From a bacterium (lineage in GTDB: Bacteria > Patescibacteriota > Minisyncoccia > Moranbacterales > UBA2206), in assembly GCA_021779205.1 (NCBI GenBank), contig JAJYBE010000011.1:1-23462 (forward strand): a stretch of 23,462 bases of DNA, in the 5' to 3' direction. The position numbers and the translations under genes are program-made. The notes below the pieces were generated by a model. The model did not search any database and had not been told where the DNA came from. It saw nothing but the letters and a program-made list of their open reading frames with translations. Shown here in pieces: positions 1 through 5,956 of the stretch. Each line of letters starts with the position of its first letter. Positions within the stretch are counted from its first letter, which is position 1.

Positions 1-1
1 C

Positions 2-325
2 ATTGGTTTTGAAAAAATACCAGTTCTTTTGGGCGTGGATGGGCAAGGAACAGCGCTTAATTCCAGCAATATTTTTCTAGAAATCTGGCTTGGTAGCGGC
101 ATCATTGGCTTTTTAGCGTTTTTGTTTTTTTTATTTTACCTATTTTTCGATGCGATTAAAAATATTTGGTTGAAAAAAAATTTGGAAGAAAAAATACTGG
201 GTTTTTTTGTTTTAATTTCCGGATTTGGCGTTTTTATTTTTAATTTATTCAATACCGGACTGATGTTGGGAATTTTTTGGATTTGGTTGGGAATTGCAAC
301 TGCGATAAAATTTAAAAAACTATGA
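2..325 (+). CDS. O-antigen ligase/polymerase-like membrane protein (C-terminal part)
   Basis: The reading frame is open from the window edge (base 2) to a TGA at 323-325, so only the last 107 residues are visible and the real start lies upstream. The segment is hydrophobic. It contains an asparagine-rich stretch followed by NIFLEIWLGSGIIGFLAF, which resembles the 'H-N-x-F-L-E-x-x-x-x-x-G-I-I-G' end of the last periplasmic loop and following helix in the Wzy/O-antigen ligase (WaaL) family. Two or three membrane segments are visible, with a basic C-terminus (KFKKL). Such proteins polymerise or ligate lipid-linked glycans at the outer face of the cytoplasmic membrane. The stop overlaps the start of the next glycosyltransferase (ATGA), so the two are probably co-translated. 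Family membership is inferred from the C-terminal pattern and the neighbouring gene, not from a full-length protein. A polytopic protein of another family remains possible. Confidence 0.6.
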   Translation: MGFEKIPVLLGVDGQGTALNSSNIFLEIWLGSGIIGFLAFLFFLFYLFFDAIKNIWLKKNLEEKILGFFVLISGFGVFIFNLFNTGLMLGIFWIWLGIATAIKFKKL

Positions 326-1476
326 ACATCGGGATTGATATTCGAAATATCGGCAAGGGGAGAACCGGCGATGAGGTGGTGTTTTTTAATTTAGTCAAAA
401 ATTTAGCGTTAATCGATAGCAAGAACAGTTATCAACTTTTTACGGATATTTTAGATCAAGAAATTCTAATAAAAATAAAAAAAAGCCTGGGAATGGAAAA
501 TAAAAGCAATTTTGAAATAATTTCTTTAAAAACAAAAAATAAGTTTAGCTGGAATTTTTGGACATTGCCGAATTATTTGCAAAAAAATCCACTGGATATT
601 TATTTGACGCAATATATTACGCCGTTTTTTATTTCAAGAAAAGTGAAAATAATCACAATTATTCACGATGTGTCATTTCGCGTTTTCCCTAGAATGATTA
701 AATTGAGCGACTTATTTTTTTTGCGCATACTTATTCCGCTGGCAATTTGGCGATCTGATCGAGTGATTGGAGTTTCTCGTTTTACCAGAGACGAAATAAT
801 TAAATATTATCACATTAAGCCAGGGAAGGCGGATTATATCTATAATGCCGTATCAATTGATTTTTTACAAAAAAAATATTCAGAAAAAGAAGCGGAAGAA
901 ATTAGAAAAAAATATCATTTGCCAAAAAAGTTTATTCTTTATCTGGGAACGATGCAGCCAAGAAAAAATATTCCGATATTGATTGAAGCCTATGCTAAAA
1001 TTAAAAAAAAATTGCCAGAGATGAGCTTGGTTTTGGCTGGAGGAAAAAAGCACAATTATGATTTAAATATTGATCGAAAAATTCAAAAATATACGTTTAC
1101 AAATGCAGATGTTTTATTTACCGGTTTTATTTTAGAGGAAGATAAGAAAGCTTTGATTGGGATGGCGGATTGCTTTTGTTTCCCATCGCTGTATGAAGGT
1201 TTTGGCATTCCGATTTTGGAAGCTTTCAGCTGTAAGACGCCCTGTGTGGTTTCCGGGATTCCACCGCATTTTGAAATTGCTAAAGATGCGGCTTTGTTTT
1301 TCATTCCTTATGACGCCCAAAATTTAGCGGAAAAAATATTTCAAGTACTTACCAAATCTGATTTGCGTGAAGAATTGATTAGGAAGGGTGAGGAACAAGT
1401 TTTATTTTTTTCTTGGCAAAAAACCACTAAAAAAATGCTGCGGATTTTAGAGGAAGTTTTTCGCAACGCACAATGA
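322..1476 (+). CDS. GT4 family glycosyltransferase (MtfB-like)
   Basis: A 384-residue protein with the two Rossmann-like lobes of GT-B enzymes. The N-terminus MNIGIDIRNIGKGRTG is the usual nucleotide-fold start of this subgroup. A VSRFTRDEI segment closes the N-domain. The C-domain opens at about residue 206 with LYLGTMQPRKN, and the donor-binding EX7E motif is EGFGIPILE (E292-E300). It would transfer a sugar from a nucleotide-sugar donor to a growing lipid-linked glycan at the inner face of the membrane. Donor and acceptor cannot be read from the sequence. Its ATG overlaps the stop of the upstream ligase-like gene, and it closes a polysaccharide unit that mostly lies outside the window. Stop is TGA. 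It resembles the glycosyltransferases at 12177 and 13364 closely enough in layout to be the same subfamily. Confidence 0.9.
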   Translation: MNIGIDIRNIGKGRTGDEVVFFNLVKNLALIDSKNSYQLFTDILDQEILIKIKKSLGMENKSNFEIISLKTKNKFSWNFWTLPNYLQKNPLDIYLTQYITPFFISRKVKIITIIHDVSFRVFPRMIKLSDLFFLRILIPLAIWRSDRVIGVSRFTRDEIIKYYHIKPGKADYIYNAVSIDFLQKKYSEKEAEEIRKKYHLPKKFILYLGTMQPRKNIPILIEAYAKIKKKLPEMSLVLAGGKKHNYDLNIDRKIQKYTFTNADVLFTGFILEEDKKALIGMADCFCFPSLYEGFGIPILEAFSCKTPCVVSGIPPHFEIAKDAALFFIPYDAQNLAEKIFQVLTKSDLREELIRKGEEQVLFFSWQKTTKKMLRILEEVFRNAQ

Positions 1477-1495
1477 AAAGTTAAAAAATATTCTT

Positions 1496-1524
1496 TTGAC
1501 TTTTTAAAAAAAATACGATAGGAT
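1496..1524 (+). promoter_or_regulatory. Candidate sigma70-type promoter for pheST, possibly leaderless
   Basis: TTGACT (1496-1501) and TAGGAT (1519-1524) are separated by 17 bp, in the 54-bp gap before pheS. Six bases separate the -10 from the ATG at 1531, so transcription would start at or next to the start codon. The AGGA at 1520-1523 could instead act as a ribosome binding site if transcription starts further upstream. The -10 matches only 4 of 6 consensus bases. Confidence 0.45.
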
Positions 1525-1530
1525 GAAGTT

Positions 1531-2562
1531 ATGTTTACTAAAAAAATTGAAAAAATCAAAGAGCAAATTTCTCAAGATATTCTAAAAATCAAAGATAATC
1601 AAGCGCTTTTTGAGTTGGAAAAGAAATATTTAGGGCGCAAAAGTGAGTTTGTCGGGTTTCTCAAGAATTTGAAAAATCTGGCGCCGGAAGAGCGAAAACA
1701 AATTGGCGAACTTGCCAATAAGACTAAGCTGGAAATTCTTAATATTATCAATGGAAAAAAAGCGGATTTGTCAAAAACAGGATCAGATATGGAAAAAGAA
1801 AGAATTGATGTAACAATTCCCGGAAAAAAGAGGAGCATTGGACATCTTAATCCGATTTCAATTGTTCGCCGTGATATCGAAGATATTTTCACCGGTATGG
1901 GATTTGAAGTTGCTGATGGGCCGGAAATTGAAACCGAGTTCTATAATTTTGATGCTTTGAATATGCCCGCCGATCATCCGGCGCGTGAAATGCAAGACAC
2001 TTTTTGGTTGAGGCAAAAAAAAGAAAAAGAAAATTTGGCAATGCGTTCGCAAACTTCAGCGGTGCAGGCAAAATATATGGAAAAACACAAACCGCCATTG
2101 CGAATTATTGTGCCGGGAAAATGCTTTCGCCGTGAAGCGACCGATACGACGCATGATCATACTTTCTATCAATTTGAAGCATTAGTGGTGGGAGAAAATA
2201 TTAATGTCGGACATTTAAAACAAGTGGCGGAAGATTTTTTTTCGCAATTTTTTCAAAAAGAAATAAAAGTGAGATTGCGCCCGAGTTATTTTCCTTTTAC
2301 CGAACCAAGTTTTGAATTTGATATAACTTGCACTGTTTGCGGAGGCGCGGGTTGCCGGGCTTGCAAATATAATAAATGGTTGGAACTTGGCGGGGCGGGA
2401 ATGGTCAATCAAAATGTGTTTGAAGCGGTTGGCTACAGGCGCAATGCCTACACCGGTTTTGCTTGGGGTTTTGGCTTGGAACGGCTGGCGATGATGAAAT
2501 ATAAGATTGATGATTGTCGGTTTTTCCATAGTGGAGATTTGAGGTTTATCAGACAATTTTAA
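1531..2562 (+). CDS. pheS: Phenylalanyl-tRNA synthetase alpha subunit
   Basis: This is the 343-residue catalytic subunit of the alpha2-beta2 class II synthetase, which charges tRNA-Phe with phenylalanine in the cytoplasm. Residues 1-90 form the N-terminal coiled-coil tRNA-binding arm. The class II core follows: HPAREMQDTFWL, then motif 2 (GKCFRREATDTTHDHTFYQF, with the Gln and Glu of YQFEA), then SYFPFTEPSFEFD lining the phenylalanine pocket, a C-x2-C-x4-C-x2-C knuckle, and motif 3 (GFGLERLAMMKY). The length is normal. The usual LRTHTS segment reads MRSQTS here (residues 171-176), so the conserved active-site histidine is a glutamine. Only 3 bp separate it from pheT, so the two are one transcription unit. 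There is no T-box or leader-peptide attenuator in the short upstream gap. Confidence 0.97.
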   Translation: MFTKKIEKIKEQISQDILKIKDNQALFELEKKYLGRKSEFVGFLKNLKNLAPEERKQIGELANKTKLEILNIINGKKADLSKTGSDMEKERIDVTIPGKKRSIGHLNPISIVRRDIEDIFTGMGFEVADGPEIETEFYNFDALNMPADHPAREMQDTFWLRQKKEKENLAMRSQTSAVQAKYMEKHKPPLRIIVPGKCFRREATDTTHDHTFYQFEALVVGENINVGHLKQVAEDFFSQFFQKEIKVRLRPSYFPFTEPSFEFDITCTVCGGAGCRACKYNKWLELGGAGMVNQNVFEAVGYRRNAYTGFAWGFGLERLAMMKYKIDDCRFFHSGDLRFIRQF

Positions 2563-2565
2563 ATT

Positions 2566-4926
2566 ATGAAATATAGTTATAATTGGCTCAAAGAGTTATC
2601 GCAGACTAAATTATTCCCCGAAAAAGTGGCGGAGCTTTTGACAATGCATTCCTTTGAAATTGAAGGCTTGGAAAAAGGTAATAATAATTTGGATGGCGTA
2701 GTTGTTGGTGAAATTTTGGAAATTAAAAAGCATCCCAATGCGGATCGACTTCAGATAACCAAGATTGATATTGGCAAAGAAAAACTGCAAATTGTTTGCG
2801 GTGCGTCAAATATCGCAGTCGGACAAAAAGTTCCGGTGGCAACTGTTGGCACGATATTGCCTGGAAATTTCGAAATTAAAGAAGCGGAGATTCGCGGAGT
2901 AAAATCTTTTGGAATGCTTTGTGCACAGGATGAATTAGGGCTGGGGAAAGACCATGCGGGCATTTTGATTTTGGATGAAAAGGCGAAAGTGGGAGAGTCG
3001 GCGCAAGAATATCTCGGAACAAATAATAATGATCGTTTTTTGGAAATTAAAGTCTTGCCGGATCGCGCACATGATATCTTAAGTCATGTTGGAGTGGCAA
3101 GAGAAATTTCTGTTTTGGAAAAAAAGAATTTTTCCTATGCTTTTGAGGACTTGATTTTGCCAAAAAAGATTAGCAAAAAACTGAAAGTGGAAATTAAAGA
3201 TAAAGATTTATGCAAAAGATATATTGGCGCCGTGATGGAAAATATCGTCATCGGAGATTCTCCAAGGTGGTTGAAAGACAGATTGGAAATTTGCGGTTTG
3301 CGATCGATCAATAATGTGGTGGATGCAACAAACTATGTGATGTTGGAAATCGGACAGCCACTTCATGCTTTCGATTTGGAAAAAATCAAAGTGCAAAACG
3401 AAAAATGCAACATTGTTGTGAGGCGAGCGGGGGATGGTGAAGAGATGATTTTGTTGGATGATCATAAGATTAAATTAAACGAAAATAATTTATTGATTAC
3501 AAACGGCAATGATGCGTTGGCTCTTGCGGGGATTATGGGTGGCAAGGATTCCGGAATCACTGAAAATACTAAGACAATCGTGCTTGAAGCGGCTAGTTTT
3601 GATGCGGTAAATATCAGAAAAACAAGGACAGTCTTGGGATTAAACACGGATTCGTCCTATCGTTTTGAAAAAGATCTTGATCCAAATTTGGCAGAGAAAG
3701 CAATGGTGCGCGTGATTGAAATTTTGGAACATATTGCCGATGGTAAATTGGAGGGAATTACGGACATCTATCCTAAGAAAATTAACTCCTGGGTGGTGAA
3801 GTTGGATTTGGAATATGCTAATCAGCTTTTGGGCGAGAAAGTGCCGGAGAAAGAATTGTTGAACGTATTGAATTTATTGGGGATCAGCGTGCAAAAAAAG
3901 AAACTGCTTGAGTGCATTATCCCAACCTATCGCTTGGATTTGCGAACGCAGGAAGATTTGATTGAAGATATCGGGCGCATTTGGGGTTATGAAAAAATTG
4001 TTCCAAGATCGATGATCGCAGAAATTTTGCCGGCAAAATTGAACGAACAAGTTTTTTTTGAAAGAAAAATGCAGGATATCCTCATCGGTCTTGGATTTGA
4101 TGAAATGTATAATTATTCTTTCTATGGTGCGGACGATTTGAAAAAAACCGGTCTTAGCGAGAAGGATCATCTGCAGTTGAAAAATCCAATGAATCCGGAT
4201 CAGGAATTCGTTCGAGCAGAGCTGGCGATAAATATTTTGAAAAATGTCCGTGAAAATCTGAAAAATTTTAGTGAATTTGGTATTTTTGAAATTGGCAAAT
4301 GTTATTTGCTTAAAAATAATATGCCTATTGAAAAGCGTAATTTGATTTTGGCAAAAGTTTTGGAAAAAGATAGTAATTCAGAAACTTTTTATAGTCTCAA
4401 GGGTGCTGTGGAAAATATGCTTGAGATGCTTAATATTAAAAACGCGGAGTTTTTGGAGATGGAAAAATCGATTGCCTTCATGAATCCCGCAAGAATAGCA
4501 AAAATAAGTTTGGGCGGAAATATTATCGGCTTTGTAGGAGAAATCAAACAATCAGTGTTGGAAAGTTATAAAATTTCCAAGCGTATGGCAGTGACAGAAA
4601 TAAATTTGGAAAAATTAAGAGAGACAGCTAAAAACTTAATTGAATATCAGCCAATCAATAAATTTCCAGTTGTTTCGCGGGACATCTCAATGATTGTTCC
4701 AAGTGCTGTGAGATATGCCGAGATTGAGGCGTTAGTCAAAAAAATCGGTGGAGAATTGGTGAAAAATATTTTGCTATTTGATCGTTTTGAAGCAAAAAAT
4801 AGTATAGCGATTCGGATTGAAATGAGCGCCAAAGATCGAACGTTGGAAAGCGCGGAAATTGATGCAATGATGGAAAAGATTATTTTGAGATTGGAAAAAG
4901 ATTTGAAGATTGAAGTGAGAAAATAA
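2566..4926 (+). CDS. pheT: Phenylalanyl-tRNA synthetase beta subunit
   Basis: The 786-residue beta subunit of PheRS handles tRNA recognition and editing. Domains in order: an N-terminal domain opening with MKYSYNWLKEL; an EMAP/OB-fold tRNA-binding domain at about residues 44-150 (GVVVGEILEIKKHPNADRL ... GMLCAQDELGLG); the B3/B4 editing domain (INNVVDATNYVMLEIGQPLHAFD); B5 (near DIYPKK ... RLDLRTQEDLIEDIGRIWGY); a catalytic-like domain; and a C-terminal ferredoxin-fold anticodon-binding domain (FPVVSRDISMIVP to the end). No Shine-Dalgarno sequence precedes the start, which fits coupling to pheS. The last 24 codons and the stop (4852-4926) are repeated as a near-copy at 5881-5955 after the next gene, which marks an insertion event at this gene's 3' end. 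The protein itself looks complete. Confidence 0.97.
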   Translation: MKYSYNWLKELSQTKLFPEKVAELLTMHSFEIEGLEKGNNNLDGVVVGEILEIKKHPNADRLQITKIDIGKEKLQIVCGASNIAVGQKVPVATVGTILPGNFEIKEAEIRGVKSFGMLCAQDELGLGKDHAGILILDEKAKVGESAQEYLGTNNNDRFLEIKVLPDRAHDILSHVGVAREISVLEKKNFSYAFEDLILPKKISKKLKVEIKDKDLCKRYIGAVMENIVIGDSPRWLKDRLEICGLRSINNVVDATNYVMLEIGQPLHAFDLEKIKVQNEKCNIVVRRAGDGEEMILLDDHKIKLNENNLLITNGNDALALAGIMGGKDSGITENTKTIVLEAASFDAVNIRKTRTVLGLNTDSSYRFEKDLDPNLAEKAMVRVIEILEHIADGKLEGITDIYPKKINSWVVKLDLEYANQLLGEKVPEKELLNVLNLLGISVQKKKLLECIIPTYRLDLRTQEDLIEDIGRIWGYEKIVPRSMIAEILPAKLNEQVFFERKMQDILIGLGFDEMYNYSFYGADDLKKTGLSEKDHLQLKNPMNPDQEFVRAELAINILKNVRENLKNFSEFGIFEIGKCYLLKNNMPIEKRNLILAKVLEKDSNSETFYSLKGAVENMLEMLNIKNAEFLEMEKSIAFMNPARIAKISLGGNIIGFVGEIKQSVLESYKISKRMAVTEINLEKLRETAKNLIEYQPINKFPVVSRDISMIVPSAVRYAEIEALVKKIGGELVKNILLFDRFEAKNSIAIRIEMSAKDRTLESAEIDAMMEKIILRLEKDLKIEVRK
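4852..4926 (+). repeat. Left copy of 75-bp direct repeat (pheT 3' end)
   Basis: This stretch encodes the last 24 residues of PheT (starting AEIDAMMEK) plus the TAA. It matches 5881-5955 at 69 of 75 positions with no gaps by hand alignment. The two copies bracket the BRO/DinD-like gene, in the same orientation. This copy is in use as the end of the functional pheT. Confidence 0.9.
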
Positions 4927-4936
4927 ATTTTGAATT

Positions 4937-5788
4937 ATGCAAAACAATAAAGAATTGATAATTTTTGAAAATTTCAAGATCCGCCGTCATTATAATGAAA
5001 AGGCGGAGGTTTGGTATTTTTCTGTTGTGGATATCATAGCTGCTCTTTTGGAACAAGCTGATCACAAAAAAGCTCAAAGTTATTGGACAACACTAAAAAA
5101 TAGGCTAAAAGATGAGGGTAGCGAGGTCGTCACAAAATGTGACCAACTGAAAATGATGGCTAGCGATGGGAAAAAATATTTGACTGATGTGGCGAATATA
5201 GAAACAATTTTCAGAATAATCCAATCTGTGCCAAGCCCAAAAGCCGAACCAATTAAACTTTGGTTGGCTAAGGTTGGACACGAAAGAATTCAAGAAATAA
5301 ATGATCCGGAAAAATCATTGAATCGTGCACGAGAAAATTGGAAAAAGTATGGTAGAAGCGCAAAATGGATTCAACAAAGAATGGTGGGACAGGAAACCAG
5401 AAACAAACTTACTGATTATTGGAGCGAGCATAAAATTAAAGGACAAGACGAATTTGCTGTTTTGACTAATATTATTCATCAAGAATGGACTGATTTGACA
5501 GTAAAAGAACATAAGAATTTAAAGGGACTTAAAACTCAGAATTTGCGAGACCACATGAGTGAAGCGGAATTGATTTTTACCGCTTTGGCAGAAATGTCTA
5601 CTCGACAAATAGCAGAAAAGGATAGGGCGGTTGGAATGGAAGAAAATAAAATAGCAGGCAAGAAAGGTGGAGGAATTGCTAAAAGAGCCAGGCTTGATTT
5701 GGAAAATAAGACAGGGAAGAAAATAATTTCCGGAAATAATTTTTTGGCAAAAAAAATGACAGCAAAGAAATTACCTAAAACGAAATAA
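4937..5788 (+). CDS. BRO-N / DinD-like protein (prophage antirepressor family)
   Basis: A 283-residue soluble protein. Residues 5-115 look like a BRO-N (phage antirepressor) DNA-binding domain, with the pattern WYFSVVDIIAALL, then SYWTTLKNRLKDEGSE, SDGKKYLTDVANIETIFRII and PKAEPIKLWLAKVG. Residues 170-270 resemble the C-terminal part of E. coli DinD, an SOS-induced protein reported to modulate RecA: EFAVLTNIIHQEW, EHKNLKGLKTQNLRDHMSEA, an ELIFTALAE helix, and GKKGGGIAKRARLDLE near the end. The tail is lysine-rich. The gene starts 10 bp after pheT and is bracketed by the duplicated pheT 3' end, so it appears to have been inserted between pheT and valS. No integrase, transposase or other phage gene accompanies it. 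Its role is unknown; DNA binding is inferred from the family. Stop is TAA. Confidence 0.8.
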   Translation: MQNNKELIIFENFKIRRHYNEKAEVWYFSVVDIIAALLEQADHKKAQSYWTTLKNRLKDEGSEVVTKCDQLKMMASDGKKYLTDVANIETIFRIIQSVPSPKAEPIKLWLAKVGHERIQEINDPEKSLNRARENWKKYGRSAKWIQQRMVGQETRNKLTDYWSEHKIKGQDEFAVLTNIIHQEWTDLTVKEHKNLKGLKTQNLRDHMSEAELIFTALAEMSTRQIAEKDRAVGMEENKIAGKKGGGIAKRARLDLENKTGKKIISGNNFLAKKMTAKKLPKTK

Positions 5789-5830
5789 GCCTCTAGATTA
5801 AAAAGCGAGTTTATTATAAAATAATTTGGC

Positions 5831-5845
5831 ATAAAGTAACTTTAT
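5831..5845. repeat. 15-bp perfect palindrome in the BRO-valS gap
   Basis: ATAAAGT and ACTTTAT flank a single A, giving 7-bp arms. It lies between the BRO/DinD-like stop and the second pheT tail, within the presumed inserted unit. No T-run follows, so it is a poor terminator. A binding site for the BRO-N protein or an element end are both possible; neither is shown. Confidence 0.4.
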
Positions 5846-5856
5846 CAAAAAATATT

Positions 5857-5955
5857 ATGAAAAAAACAATAAAAACAAGTGCGGAAATTGATGCAATGAT
5901 GGAAAAGATAGTTTCTAGATTGGAAAAAGATTTGAATGTTGAAGTGAGAAAATAA
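5857..5955 (+). pseudogene. Duplicated pheT 3'-end fragment (32-codon open frame)
   Basis: An ATG-initiated frame of 32 codons whose last 24 (AEIDAMMEK ... EVRK) copy the C-terminus of PheT, with 20 of 24 residues identical. The first eight residues (MKKTIKTS) are mostly not PheT, although the final Ser matches. It ends 1 bp before the valS start codon. It cannot fold into a synthetase domain alone, because it is just the final helix/strand of the ferredoxin-fold domain. The most economical reading is a displaced remnant of the original pheT end left after insertion of the BRO/DinD-like gene. The frame has stayed open, so translation as a micropeptide coupled to valS cannot be excluded. The rest of the 168-bp gap (5789-5856) holds only an AT-rich stretch with the 15-bp palindrome. 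Confidence 0.75.
5881..5955 (+). repeat. Right copy of 75-bp direct repeat (pheT 3' end)
   Basis: The partner of 4852-4926. It has six substitutions and no indels, clustered in two spots (the codons for I-I-L and K-I in PheT). Four of 24 encoded residues differ. Being adjacent to valS, it may be the ancestral pheT end. Confidence 0.9.
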
Positions 5956-5956
5956 T

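Noticed and set aside
4937..5876. Similarity between the BRO gene start and the start of the 32-codon frame (both ATG then AAAACAATAAA)
   Set aside because: The match is about 11 bases of A-rich sequence and needs an indel, so chance is likely in this composition.
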